A stretch of 64,000 bases of DNA from Paracoccaceae bacterium (GCA_014323785.1 JACONJ010000058.1:1-64000); one strand, 5' to 3'. Positions 11,033 to 21,630 are shown, numbered from the stretch's first letter. The notes: generated from the sequence alone by a model not told the origin. Made by a program: numbers and translations.

Positions 11033-14000
11033 TCATGTGGTGGCGTCGGGGTCAACGAGCATGATAAAGCCATTGTCGTTTTGATCGCTGGTCCACCCTG
11101 CCCTGGCCGCCGCATTATCAGCATACCCATGGCCAGCCTCGGTGATCGTGACGCTGCTGTTACCATCACCCGGCAAAGCAAGGCGCAGGGTGTTGGCGTC
11201 AACAACCTCTACGGCATCAATAACCGCCGCGGCATCCGCGAACGCGTCCTCGTCAAGGACGATCTTGTCCTCGGTCGTGTCAAAGTCCGTGATGGTATCT
11301 GCACCAGACCCGGATTCCAGGAAGCGGAAGTGGTCAGCACCGGCACCACCGGTCAGGCTGTCGTTCCCGGCACCGCCAGTCAGCGTGTCGGTTCCATCAC
11401 CACCATCGAGCGTGTCGGCACCCGCACCGCCATCAAGATGGTTGGCCATAGCATCCCCGGTCAGGGTGTCGGCGTGGGCCGAGCCGTGCAGGTTCTCGAT
11501 GCTGGTCAGCGTATCGCCCTGGGCGTGACCACCGTTGGCGGCACCATTAACGGTCACACTCACGCCAGCGTCCGAATCCTCATAACTGGCCGTGTCGGTC
11601 CCGGCACCACCATCAATTGTTTCGGCACTGGCAGTGGCTCTCAGCGTGTCGTCACCGTTAGTGCCTGTCAGCGTGTTGCCAGTGCCGGGCTGGGGGGCGG
11701 GAGCACTAGGGGCAGGTTCAAAGAACATGTCCGCGGTAAGGGCAGACGCCGCAACACCATTGATGGTGATGCTGTTGCCAGACCCCAGATCAATCACGGC
11801 ATCTGTGGCACCGCTTGCCTTGGCCTGAACCGCCGCGAAGTCCGCGAACGTGCCCCGGTCAAGGATGATCTTGTCCTCGGTCCCGTCGAAGTCCGTGATG
11901 GTGTCCGCACCAGACTTGGACTCCAGGAAGCGGAAGTGGTCAGCACCGCCACCACCGGTCAGGCTGTCGTTCCCGGCACCACCGTCCAGCGTGTCGTCAC
12001 CTTCACCACCGTCCAGCGAGTCGTTACCGGCACCACCATCAAGATGGTTGGCTTCATCATTCCCGGTCAGGGTGTCGGCATGGTCCGATCCGATCAGGTT
12101 CTCAATGTTGGTCAGCGTATCGCCTGCGGCGTCGCCACCGCTCTGGGCCATGGTGTCGTCGGCACCAAGGTTCACACTCACGCCAGCACCCGAACCCACA
12201 TAACCGGCCGTGTCTGTCCCGGCACCGCCATCCAGCGTGTCGGCACCGGCACCGCCGATCAGCGTGTCGTTCCCGGCATCACCGTTCAGCGCGTCGGCGT
12301 CGCCTTCGCCGCGCAGCGTGTCGGCACCTTCACCACCTCGCAGCACGTCTTCACCGACGCCACCTCGCAGCGAGTCTCTCCCGTCACCACCGTTCAGTGT
12401 GTCGGCACCAGCACCACCTGTCAGCATGTCGTTACCGTCACCGCCATCAAGATGGTTGGCTTCATCATTCCCGGTCAGGGTGTCGGCGTTGTCCGAGCCG
12501 ATCAGGCTTTCGATGTTGCTGAGCATATCGCCCTCGGCATGGCCACCGCTGGCCGTGCCAGCCGCAAGGTTCACATTCACAGCAGCGTCCGAACCCGCAT
12601 AACCGGCCGTGTCGGTACCTTCACCGCCGTCCAGCGTGTCAGCACCGGCACCGCCAGTCAGCGTGTCATTCTCGGCAAGACCTTCCAACCGGTCGTTATT
12701 TTCACTACCGGTCAGCGTTTCGGCAGCAGAGGTGCCTTCCTTGGCAAAGATGAACATATCCGGGTTAAGGGTAGACGTCGCAAAACCGGTGATGGTGACG
12801 CTGTTACCGTCACCTGGCAAAGCAAGGCGCAGGGTGTTGGGGTCAACAACCGTTACAGCACCAACAACCGCCGCGGCACCCGCGAACGCGTTCCCGTCAA
12901 GGATGATCTTGTCGCCCTCGGCCGCGTCAAAGTCTGTGATGGTATCCGCACCGGACCCACCCATGAAGTCGAAGTGGTCAGAACCAGCACCACCTTTCAG
13001 CATGTCGTCACCGGCACCACCATCGAGCGTGTCGGCACCAGCACCACCTTCCAGATGGTTGGCCATAGCATCACCAGTCAGGGTGTCGGCATGGTCCGAT
13101 CCGATCAGGTTCTCGATGCCTGCCAGCGTATCGCCTGCGGCACCGCCGCCAGTGTTTGAGGCACCCGCGACGAGGCTGACGCTCACGCCTTCATACGAAC
13201 GCGCATAACTGGCCGTGTCGATCCCACCAGAACCAGCCAGCTCGTCAGCACCGGCACCACCAACCAGCGTGTCGTCACCTTCACCGCCGCGCAGGATGTC
13301 GTTACCCGCACCACCGTTCAGCGAATCGTTATCTTCACCACCGTTTAGCGAATCGTTATCTTCACCACCGTCCAGGATGTCGTTACCGTCCTCACCGCGC
13401 AAAGTGTCGGCCCCGGTGTCACCGCGCAGGGTGTCGTTCCCGTCCTCACCGCGCAGGTTGTCGTCATCGTCACCACCGGTCAGCGTGTCGTCACCTTCAC
13501 CGCCGCGCAGGCTGTCGTCACCCGCACCACCGGTCAGCGTGTCGTCATCGTCACCGCCGTTCAGGTTGTCTTCACCCGCACCGCCGTCAAGAAGGTTGGC
13601 ACCAGCATCACCGGTCAGCCTGTCGGCATGGTCCGATCCGATCAGGTTCTCGATGCTGGTCAGCGTATCGCGCTGGGCGTGGCCACCGCTGGCGGTGTTT
13701 GCCGCAAGATCCACCCTGACGCCTTCATCCGAACCCGCATAACTGGCCGTGTCGGTTCCGTCACCACCGTTCAGTGTGTCGGCACCAGCACCACCTGTCA
13801 GCATGTCGTTACCGTCACCGCCATCAAGATGGTTGGCCATAACATTACCGGTCAGGGTGTCGGCATGGTCCGATCCGATCAGGCTTTCGATGTTGCTGAG
13901 CATATCGCCCTCGGCATGGCCACCGCTGGCGGTGTTCGCCGCAAGATCCACCCTGACGCCAGCATCCGAACCCGCATAACTGGCCGTGTCGGTTCCGGCA

Positions 14001-15253
14001 CCGCCATCCAGGGCGTCGGCACCCGCACCACCGGTCAGCATGTCGTCATCGTCACCAGCGTTCAGGGCGTCGCTCCCGGAACCGCCTACCAGCGTGTCGT
14101 TTCCGGCACGGCCGTTCAGCGCGTCGTTATCGTCACCACCGTGCATCTCGTCGGCACCAGCACCACCGTCCAGGTTGTCGATCCCGGCACCACCGGTCAG
14201 TATGTCGTCACCCGCCCCGCCATCAAGACGGTTGGCCATAGCATCACCGGTCAGGGTGTCGTTCATGGCACTACCGATCAGGTTCTCGATGCCTGCCAGC
14301 GTATCGCCCTGGGCGTGGCCACCGCTCTGGGCCACGGTGTCGTCGGCACTAAGGTCCACCATCACGCCCGCGCCCGAACCCGCATAACTGGCCATGTCGG
14401 AACCCGCCCCGCCATCCAGCGCGTCGGCACCAGCACCACCATCAAGACGGTTGGCCATAGCATCACCGGTCAGGGTGTCGTTATGTTTCGATCCGGTCAC
14501 GTTCTCGATGTTGCGCAGAACATCGCCCTCGGCATAGCCACCCTTGCCCATGCCCGTGGCAAGGCTGACATTCACGCCCGCATCCGAATCCGCATAAATG
14601 ACCGTGTCGTTCCCTTCACCGCCATCAATCGTTTGGGCTTCGGCAGTGCCTGTCAGCGTATCGTCACCGTCAGTGCCTGTCAGCGTATCGTCACCGTCAG
14701 TGCCTGTCAGCGTATCGTCACCGTCAGTGCCTGTCAGCGTATCGTCACCGTCAGTGCCGGTCACCGTGTTGTCATCGTCGTCGTCATCATCATTGAGGGC
14801 AACGGCAATGGCGATGACGGCCAAGCCACCGAGAACCCAAGCAAGGGGGCCGATGTCCTCCAGAAAGCCCTGCGTGGACATATGCGCGGTCAGGTCAGAC
14901 CCCGTAGCCGCATCAAGCGCGGCCACATCCTCGGCTGAAAGGCCAAAGAGCTCCGCAATCTCGGACCGCGTGCGGGGTTCCCACCCGATTATCGCGCCAT
15001 CGGTGCCCAGTTCGGCAAGGAGAAACTCCCCCTGCGGGTCAACCAGCACCAGTTCCCGGCCCTCTTCGGCATAGAAATCCGAGATGACGACCTGGCCCCC
15101 GCTGTGCAGGACCACGATAAGGTCGGCCCCGTCGCGGACACTGTGCGCGATGGCCTCTGCGGCCAGGGGCAGCAGAACGCCCTGCGCCCCTTCGGGGACG
15201 GCAATGGCCGATGCCGAGGGCTCGGCTGTGAAGATTTGGTTATGGATGGACAT
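11033..15253 (-). CDS. large RTX-type Ca-binding repeat protein / adhesin-like (1406 aa) with BapA-prefix-like N-terminus
   Basis: N-terminus with VVLHSGGQVVISDFY plus hydrophobic segment PLAWVLGGLAVIAIAVAL and poly-Asp; then 8 copies of a DTASYAGSDAGVxVxLxxxxxxGGHAEGDxLxxIExLIGSDHADTLTG module, many GGAGxDxLxGG nonapeptides, 3 SGADTITDFDxxExDKIILD modules. Confidence 0.92.
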   Translation of the reverse strand: MSIHNQIFTAEPSASAIAVPEGAQGVLLPLAAEAIAHSVRDGADLIVVLHSGGQVVISDFYAEEGRELVLVDPQGEFLLAELGTDGAIIGWEPRTRSEIAELFGLSAEDVAALDAATGSDLTAHMSTQGFLEDIGPLAWVLGGLAVIAIAVALNDDDDDDDNTVTGTDGDDTLTGTDGDDTLTGTDGDDTLTGTDGDDTLTGTAEAQTIDGGEGNDTVIYADSDAGVNVSLATGMGKGGYAEGDVLRNIENVTGSKHNDTLTGDAMANRLDGGAGADALDGGAGSDMASYAGSGAGVMVDLSADDTVAQSGGHAQGDTLAGIENLIGSAMNDTLTGDAMANRLDGGAGDDILTGGAGIDNLDGGAGADEMHGGDDNDALNGRAGNDTLVGGSGSDALNAGDDDDMLTGGAGADALDGGAGTDTASYAGSDAGVRVDLAANTASGGHAEGDMLSNIESLIGSDHADTLTGNVMANHLDGGDGNDMLTGGAGADTLNGGDGTDTASYAGSDEGVRVDLAANTASGGHAQRDTLTSIENLIGSDHADRLTGDAGANLLDGGAGEDNLNGGDDDDTLTGGAGDDSLRGGEGDDTLTGGDDDDNLRGEDGNDTLRGDTGADTLRGEDGNDILDGGEDNDSLNGGEDNDSLNGGAGNDILRGGEGDDTLVGGAGADELAGSGGIDTASYARSYEGVSVSLVAGASNTGGGAAGDTLAGIENLIGSDHADTLTGDAMANHLEGGAGADTLDGGAGDDMLKGGAGSDHFDFMGGSGADTITDFDAAEGDKIILDGNAFAGAAAVVGAVTVVDPNTLRLALPGDGNSVTITGFATSTLNPDMFIFAKEGTSAAETLTGSENNDRLEGLAENDTLTGGAGADTLDGGEGTDTAGYAGSDAAVNVNLAAGTASGGHAEGDMLSNIESLIGSDNADTLTGNDEANHLDGGDGNDMLTGGAGADTLNGGDGRDSLRGGVGEDVLRGGEGADTLRGEGDADALNGDAGNDTLIGGAGADTLDGGAGTDTAGYVGSGAGVSVNLGADDTMAQSGGDAAGDTLTNIENLIGSDHADTLTGNDEANHLDGGAGNDSLDGGEGDDTLDGGAGNDSLTGGGGADHFRFLESKSGADTITDFDGTEDKIILDRGTFADFAAVQAKASGATDAVIDLGSGNSITINGVAASALTADMFFEPAPSAPAPQPGTGNTLTGTNGDDTLRATASAETIDGGAGTDTASYEDSDAGVSVTVNGAANGGHAQGDTLTSIENLHGSAHADTLTGDAMANHLDGGAGADTLDGGDGTDTLTGGAGNDSLTGGAGADHFRFLESGSGADTITDFDTTEDKIVLDEDAFADAAAVIDAVEVVDANTLRLALPGDGNSSVTITEAGHGYADNAAARAGWTSDQNDNGFIMLVDPDATT
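14647..14754. repeat. four perfect 27-bp tandem repeats inside the RTX gene
   Basis: tgcctgtcagcgtatcgtcaccgtcag x4, encoding TGTDGDDTL x4 on the minus strand. Confidence 0.98.
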
Positions 15254-15935
15254 GTTTTGTCCCTTTCAAGGTTGTGCGGCGCGGCGTGGAAGCCTGCGGC
15301 GCGGGGGTTATGACCCTTTCAGCCTGTGCGCGGCTGTAATTACGCGAAGGCCCGGCCTGCGCCCGAAAGGGGGCGGGCCGCGGGACGATTTATATCAGCA
15401 CAAAATGCCATAAACGAATCAATCCCCGTCAACACCCGAATTATCCCGAAAATCCCTATCACCACCCCTGCAAGAACGCAAGGGCTTTTTTTTAACGTCT
15501 TTTATTGTTCGCCTTGCCAAGCACCCATCTTACCTTCAATACTTCCTTGCGTCTTTCTTTGGTGTAGTACGGGGTAAAGGCGGCGGCTTCGGCCTTGGTC
15601 AGAACCCTAAAAACGCGCGGGAACCCTTGCACAAAATTGTATTTTGTCCCATGATCTGAAAGACGTCGTGTCAGGGGCACTCTGGCCGCAGAAGTCATGT
15701 GAGAGGTCGCCGAACCGCCACAGCCAAAGCACCGTCTTAACCTTGTCGCTGACGGCAGCGGGGGGTATGCGTTGCACATCCCGCCCGACGCGGCCCCAAT
15801 CTGAATCTTTCCCGGTCAGGTCTTCACCATCCCCGCGCCTGCGGTTGAATAATCCATGGAACGCCCCCTGGCCTTTCCCCGGCTTCTGCCCCAAGGTTGG
15901 CCACCAGTTGAATCCAGAAGGGTACGCGCCCGCCC

Positions 15936-17756
15936 ATGCCAGGTGATCAGACCCCCATCGAACGGCAACAGCACCGAAGCGGCTGGCGCACGATCAGAAA
16001 GGTCGCGCCCTATCTGTGGCCGGATGGCCAGCGATGGGTGAAGAACCGGGTTGTTCTGGCACTGGTCATGCTGGTTCTGGCAAAGGTCATCGCCGTCTTT
16101 ACGCCATTTCTGTACAAGGCGGCTGTCAACATCCTGGCGGGCGAAGGCGAAGGTTCTGCCGCATGGCTGCTGATGTTCGGCGCGGTGGGCGTCACAGTCA
16201 CCTATGGCATGGCGCGGGCCCTGCATATCGGGTTTCAGCAACTGCGCGATGTGATTTTCGCCCGCGTTGCACAACGGGCCCTTCGACGACTGGCACTGGA
16301 GACCTTTCAACACATCCACGCGCTCTCGCTGCGCTATCACATCACGCGCAAGACGGGTGGCCTGAGCCGCATCATTGAGCGCGGAGTGAAAGGGGTAGAG
16401 TTCCTGCTAAGGTTCCTTTTGTTTTCCATTGGCCCACTGATGCTGGAACTGCTTCTGACCGGGGTTATCCTGGCGGTGGTCTTTGATATCTCGTACCTTC
16501 TGGTTCTGGCCGTCACCATCACGATCTACATCATTTTCACCTTCCAGGTCACGGAATGGAGGGTAAAAATCCGGAAACAGATGAATGATCAGGATACCGA
16601 TGCCAACCAAAAAGCCGTCGACAGTCTGCTGAATTTCGAAACAGTCAAATACTTCGGTGCCGCGGGGCGAGAGGCGGGCCGGTACGATGGCGCGATGAAG
16701 GGCTATGAACAGGCGGCACTAAAGACATCCTATTCCCTGGCATTCCTGAATTTCGGACAGTCGCTCATCATTACAACCGGTCTGGTAGTCGTGATGGGGA
16801 TGGCCGCCCTGGGGGTGCAGCACGGCAGCCTGACGGTGGGCGATTTCGTGATGGTGAACGCCTATATGATCCAGATTACCATGCCGCTCAATTTTCTTGG
16901 CACGGTCTATCGGGAAATCCGGCAAAGCCTGGTAGATATGGGTGAGATGTTTGACCTGCTGGAACAGCCCGCCGATGTGACGGATCGGCCAGGTGCCCCG
17001 GGTTTGATTTGTACCTCGGGCGAGGTTGTCTTTGACAAGGTCGTCTTTGGCTATGATGCGGCACGTCCGATTCTGAAGGGGTTGAGTTTTCGCGTCGCCC
17101 CGGGAGAGACTGTTGCACTGGTCGGTCCCTCGGGTTCAGGCAAATCCACCATCGGCCGGCTTCTGTTCCGTTTCTATGATGTCGATGGCGGTGCCGTGCG
17201 CATTGACGGGCAGGATGTGCGCACGGTCACGCAGGACAGTTTGCATGCCCGGATCGGCGTGGTTCCACAGGACACGGTGCTTTTTAACGATACGATCCGC
17301 TACAACATTGCCTATGGTCGCCCCGAGGCAACATGTGCCGCGATCAAAGAGGCGGCACAGGCGGCCAAAATCCACGATTTCATTGCCACCTTGCCTGAAG
17401 GGTATAAGACGCAAGTGGGCGAACGCGGGTTAAAACTCTCTGGCGGCGAAAAACAGCGGGTCGGGATTGCCCGGACGCTTCTGAAGGATCCGCCGATCCT
17501 GCTGCTGGATGAGGCCACATCGGCCCTCGATACCGAGACAGAGCGCGACATCCAGGACGAATTGAAGACGATGGGGCAGGGGCGGTCCGTCATCACCATC
17601 GCGCATCGCCTGTCCACGGTGGTAGAGGCCGATCATATCCTTGTCCTAAGTGCCGGAGAAATCGCGGAACGCGGCAGCCATAACGGGCTGCTGGCGCAAA
17701 ATGGGCACTATGCGGCGATGTGGCAGCGGCAAATGGCCGAAGAGAACGCGGCCTAG
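15936..17756 (+). CDS. ABC transporter, Atm1/ABCB7-type fused permease/ATP-binding protein
   Basis: TM domain TPFLYKAAVNIL..NDQDTDANQKAVDSLLNFETVKYFGA (Atm1 hallmark), Walker A GPSGSGKST, signature LSGGEKQR, Walker B ILLLDEATSALD. Confidence 0.93.
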   Translation: MPGDQTPIERQQHRSGWRTIRKVAPYLWPDGQRWVKNRVVLALVMLVLAKVIAVFTPFLYKAAVNILAGEGEGSAAWLLMFGAVGVTVTYGMARALHIGFQQLRDVIFARVAQRALRRLALETFQHIHALSLRYHITRKTGGLSRIIERGVKGVEFLLRFLLFSIGPLMLELLLTGVILAVVFDISYLLVLAVTITIYIIFTFQVTEWRVKIRKQMNDQDTDANQKAVDSLLNFETVKYFGAAGREAGRYDGAMKGYEQAALKTSYSLAFLNFGQSLIITTGLVVVMGMAALGVQHGSLTVGDFVMVNAYMIQITMPLNFLGTVYREIRQSLVDMGEMFDLLEQPADVTDRPGAPGLICTSGEVVFDKVVFGYDAARPILKGLSFRVAPGETVALVGPSGSGKSTIGRLLFRFYDVDGGAVRIDGQDVRTVTQDSLHARIGVVPQDTVLFNDTIRYNIAYGRPEATCAAIKEAAQAAKIHDFIATLPEGYKTQVGERGLKLSGGEKQRVGIARTLLKDPPILLLDEATSALDTETERDIQDELKTMGQGRSVITIAHRLSTVVEADHILVLSAGEIAERGSHNGLLAQNGHYAAMWQRQMAEENAA

Positions 17757-17808
17757 GGGCGCACCGCGCCCTTGCGGTCCGTGCTGCGTGTGTGTGACTG
17801 GTGCCAAT

Positions 17809-20800
17809 TTATTCCGCAGCTTTCAACGGCGGCGGCGGGGTGTTCATATCCGGTTCGGGGTCGGTGCTCTCGTCCGCCTGGGTGACCTCTGCCCCAGGGT
17901 TCGCATGGGCCGGGGGCATGGCCACCTCTACCGAAACCGAAGGGGTGTAGGGCGCGGCGACCGGGGCAACCCCAGGCACCGGATCCCACAGCAGTTCAGG
18001 GATGAAGGTGCGCCGCGCGGCCCGGGCCAGTGCCCAGTCATCGGCCCGGCGGCTCATCGCGCCTGCGCCAAGCCGCCCGAGGGTGCGGGCGATCCAGGCC
18101 ATGATGGTCGCGGACCACACGCGCAGTGCCAGTGCCGAGGGCGTAAAGATCAGCGTCAGAACCGTCGCCAGGCCCAGGCCAAACACCACAGCGGTGGCCA
18201 ATTGCTTCCACCACAGCGCGGTTGGACTGTTGATCGTGTACCCCCCGGCCCCGAAATCCAGACTGATTCCGTACATCATCGGGGTCAGGCCCGCCATGGT
18301 CGTGATTGTGGTCAGAAGCACGGGCCGGATGCGTGCCTCGACGGTGCGGGTGATCGCCTCCAGCCGTGGCATGTAGCGCGCGTATTCCTGATAGGTGTCG
18401 ATCAGAACGATATTGTTGTTCACCACGATCCCGGCCAGGGCCACAATCCCCGTACCCGTCATGATGATTGAAAAGGTCTGATCCATCACCAGCATCCCGA
18501 CCAGCACCCCGGTGGTTGACAACACAACCGCCAGCAGCACCAGAACCGCGTTATAGACCGAGTTGAACTGCGCCAGAAGAATGATGAACATCAACCCGAG
18601 CGCACCGATAAATGCCTGCCCAAGGAAGGCCTGGCTTTCGGCCTGGTCTTCCTGATCACCTGCCCATTCCCAGCTGACTGAGTCAGGGAAGACGGCCCCG
18701 GTTGACAGCCAGTCGGTGATGACGGCAATCCGTTCATTCGCGTTGACCGGCACGAGAGAGGGCAGGGTATCGCGTGCCATGGCCGCATCGAGCCCATCCC
18801 GCGTCACGCCGTCGGCCAGGGCAAAGACGCGGTAGTGCCTGTCAGGGCCCAGCGCGTAATCGGCAGGCAGGCTGGTCCCCGTCACCATTTGCAAGAATCC
18901 AAGCCTTTGCCCATCGGCGGCTTCGACGGCCACCAATCCGGCCTCTACATCCGCCCTTACCTCAAAATAGCGGCTTTGGTCGATCCGATTGATCTCGGCC
19001 AATTGCGGTGTGGGCTGATAGGTCACAAAGTTTGACAATGGCACGAGCCCGTCCCCGGTGCGGACACGCAGGCTGTCCAGCGTTGAAAGCACACGCGATT
19101 CCCTGGGAAACCGGACGCGGATATCGATCTCCTCATCCGAGGTTGGCACGCGCATTGTATCAAGCAGAATGCCGCGCGTCACCAATTGCACCATCGCGCC
19201 CACCGTGGCCACGCTGGCCCCGTAACGGCCCGCGGCCTCGACGTCCACGTTCAACTCCCAATCAATGCCGGGCAGGGGCAGGGTGTCTTCGATCAGGGTC
19301 AGGCCAGGTACGGTTTCAAAATGCGCACGGGCGAGGCGCGTGGCCTCTTGCAACGCATCCCAGTCATCGCCGAAGAGGCGCAGGTTCACTGGTTTGCCCT
19401 CGGCAGGGCCATTGGCCTGTTCAAAAATCTCGGTCTGGATGCCGGGGATTTGCGCCAGCCGCGTTTGCAGCCGGTTCAGGATAACATTGCCATCTTCACG
19501 GGTACCCCAAGGCGCAAGATCCATTTGAACCTGGCCAATCGTATCGGCGGGGACAGCTGCACCGCCGGTGTTATTGTTCAAACCGCCGTCGCCGGAAAAG
19601 GCGAAGACATCGCGCACACCCTCGGTTGCCAGCACAACCTCTTCAACATGGCGCACCAGGGCGTCCATCTCGTCCACGGACAGGTTGCCGCGCGCCCGGA
19701 CATAAACAACAGCATTCTCCGGTTCGGTTTCCACGAAGAACTCGACGCCGTTGTTGTTCGCCCCGAAATAGGTGAAAACGGTAAGCACGAACCCGACCAC
19801 CAGGGCGATCATGACCAGCGGCATCACGGGGTTGCCAACAATGGTGTGAATGCACCAGCCGAACGGCGTGTGGCGATACCCGGCTTTGATCGGCTTCGGT
19901 GTGCGCACGATCTGGACCGAGCCCAGAAAAACCGACATCAGCACCGAGGCGGTGATGAACATCAAAGCCCCCGGCAGCATGGCCACAAGGGCGGATGTAC
20001 CCGGTGCCGCCAGCCCCAGAATCCCCGGGTTCACGGTGATCATTGCCGCCATGAACATGCAGTAGCCGACCAGACACGTGGCTACCAGGCGCAACCAGTA
20101 GCCGGGAATCAGGTTCCTGACCATCGCGGCACCACGCTCTGTCAGGCGGCTGAACCGCGCCGCAACGCCGCCCAGAACTGGCAGGTAGATCAGTGCCACG
20201 ATCAGCGAAGCCGAGAGTACGAAGATCAGCGTCACGGGCAGCATGCCCATGAATTCCCCCGGTACACCGGGCCAGAACAGCATCGGCAGAAAGGCGCACA
20301 GCGTGGTGGCGGTGGAACTGACGATGGGCCAGAACATCCGCTTGGCCGCGTCGGTATAGGCCTGCATCGGGCGGGCCCCCGCCTGCAGGCGTTTATCGGC
20401 GTATTCAACCACAACAATCGCGCCATCAACCAGCATTCCAACAGCCAGGATGAGCCCGAACATCACGATGTTCGAAATGGCGATACCCATGACGCCCAAA
20501 AGGATGAAGCACAGAAGAAAAGACGTGGGGATCGCAAAGCCGACCAGCATCGCCGAACGTGTCCCAAGGGCTGCCAGAACCACGATCATCACCAGTGCAA
20601 TGGCGGTCAGGACCGAGCCCTCCAGCTGCCGCACCATCCCGGCCACCGTCAGGGACTGGTCCAGCGTGGCCGAGACCCGAACCGAATCCTGCAACTCCCG
20701 CGGCCAGGAGGCGCGCACTGCCTCTACCTCGGCCCGGACCAGTGCGGCGGTATCGATCACGTTGAAGCCCTGGCGTTTGACGACCTGCAAGGCCACCGTC

Positions 20801-21630
20801 GTCTCGCCATTGAACCGTGCGGTACCCGCGCGATCCTCAAAGGTCAGGCGAATGTCAGCCAGCTCTCCCAATGTCACCACGCGGTCACCGTTGACAGAAA
20901 TGGCAAGGTTATAAACGTCTTCGGCATTGTCGAAACTCGAGGGGATCTTGACCGAAATCGCCCCGTTTTCGGTTTCAACCTCACCAGCGGCGATCAGCTG
21001 GTTGTTGTTGACAACCGCGCCGATCAGATCGGTGGCGGTGACGTTATAGGCTTCAAGTGCCAGGGGATCGATGATAACCTCCAGCATCTCGGCGCGGTCA
21101 CCGGCCAGCCCGGCCTCCAGGATCGGTGGCAGGGCCTCAAGCCGATCCTGCATATCGCTGGCCAGGTGCAGAAGCGTACGCTCGGGCGCATCACCGGAGA
21201 GGGCCACGATGATGATCGGGAACTCGGAAAAGTTGATCTCGGAAATCTGCCAGCTTTCCGCACCATCGGGAAACTCGGTTTCCGCGCGGCCCATCGCATC
21301 GCGGACATCCGCGATTGTCGCGGATTTATCCCAGCCGAATTCAAATTCCAGGAACACCCCGCCAAAGCCTTCCGAGGCGGTGGCCCTGATCGACAAAAGC
21401 CCGTCAATATCCTGGAATTCCGCCTCCATCGGCCGGATCAGCAGCCGCTCACTGTCTTCGGCGGAAATGCCGGGGAAGGGGACCGAAATGAACAGACCGG
21501 GGATGTCGATGTCCGGTTCCCCCTCTTTCGGCAGGCCGATATAGGCCGCCATGCCTGCCGTCAGAGACAGGAACACAAAGGCGATAACCATCCGCGCCCT
21601 TGACGCGGCCCAATCGACGATTCCGGTCAT
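17809..21630 (-). CDS. efflux RND transporter permease subunit (AcrB/MdtB superfamily), 1273 aa
   Basis: MTGIVDWAASRARMVIAFVFLSLTAGMAAYIGLPKEGEPDIDIPGLFISVPFPGISAEDSERLLIRPME; duplicated 6-TM RND architecture. Confidence 0.92.
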   Translation of the reverse strand: MTGIVDWAASRARMVIAFVFLSLTAGMAAYIGLPKEGEPDIDIPGLFISVPFPGISAEDSERLLIRPMEAEFQDIDGLLSIRATASEGFGGVFLEFEFGWDKSATIADVRDAMGRAETEFPDGAESWQISEINFSEFPIIIVALSGDAPERTLLHLASDMQDRLEALPPILEAGLAGDRAEMLEVIIDPLALEAYNVTATDLIGAVVNNNQLIAAGEVETENGAISVKIPSSFDNAEDVYNLAISVNGDRVVTLGELADIRLTFEDRAGTARFNGETTVALQVVKRQGFNVIDTAALVRAEVEAVRASWPRELQDSVRVSATLDQSLTVAGMVRQLEGSVLTAIALVMIVVLAALGTRSAMLVGFAIPTSFLLCFILLGVMGIAISNIVMFGLILAVGMLVDGAIVVVEYADKRLQAGARPMQAYTDAAKRMFWPIVSSTATTLCAFLPMLFWPGVPGEFMGMLPVTLIFVLSASLIVALIYLPVLGGVAARFSRLTERGAAMVRNLIPGYWLRLVATCLVGYCMFMAAMITVNPGILGLAAPGTSALVAMLPGALMFITASVLMSVFLGSVQIVRTPKPIKAGYRHTPFGWCIHTIVGNPVMPLVMIALVVGFVLTVFTYFGANNNGVEFFVETEPENAVVYVRARGNLSVDEMDALVRHVEEVVLATEGVRDVFAFSGDGGLNNNTGGAAVPADTIGQVQMDLAPWGTREDGNVILNRLQTRLAQIPGIQTEIFEQANGPAEGKPVNLRLFGDDWDALQEATRLARAHFETVPGLTLIEDTLPLPGIDWELNVDVEAAGRYGASVATVGAMVQLVTRGILLDTMRVPTSDEEIDIRVRFPRESRVLSTLDSLRVRTGDGLVPLSNFVTYQPTPQLAEINRIDQSRYFEVRADVEAGLVAVEAADGQRLGFLQMVTGTSLPADYALGPDRHYRVFALADGVTRDGLDAAMARDTLPSLVPVNANERIAVITDWLSTGAVFPDSVSWEWAGDQEDQAESQAFLGQAFIGALGLMFIILLAQFNSVYNAVLVLLAVVLSTTGVLVGMLVMDQTFSIIMTGTGIVALAGIVVNNNIVLIDTYQEYARYMPRLEAITRTVEARIRPVLLTTITTMAGLTPMMYGISLDFGAGGYTINSPTALWWKQLATAVVFGLGLATVLTLIFTPSALALRVWSATIMAWIARTLGRLGAGAMSRRADDWALARAARRTFIPELLWDPVPGVAPVAAPYTPSVSVEVAMPPAHANPGAEVTQADESTDPEPDMNTPPPPLKAAE

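Noticed and set aside
10883-14938. Long + strand ORFs (758 aa at 10883-13159, 436 aa at 13628-14938, plus several 100-200 aa ORFs) opposite the RTX gene
   Set aside because: They are antisense shadows of GC-rich repetitive RTX coding sequence; their repeats (TGTTxQxVVxGT..) mirror the nonapeptide DNA and have no SD/start context or family resemblance
15492-15698. Short basic minus-strand ORF (..KYNFVQGFPRVFRVLTKAEAAAFTPYYTKERRKEVLKVRWVLGKANNKRR)
   Set aside because: Could be real but has no recognisable family and an ambiguous start; not enough support to call
15936-17756. Type I secretion ABC protein for the adjacent RTX protein
   Set aside because: Sequence features (NDQDTDANQKAVDSLLNFETVKYF) are of the Atm1/ABCB7 mitochondrial-type exporter, and no HlyD-type T1SS adaptor is adjacent; the RND adaptor belongs to the RND permease
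19186-21603. 805-aa + strand ORF opposite the RND permease
   Set aside because: Antisense open frame typical of high-GC genes; composition (His/Gln/Arg-rich) is non-native and the reverse strand encodes a clear RND permease
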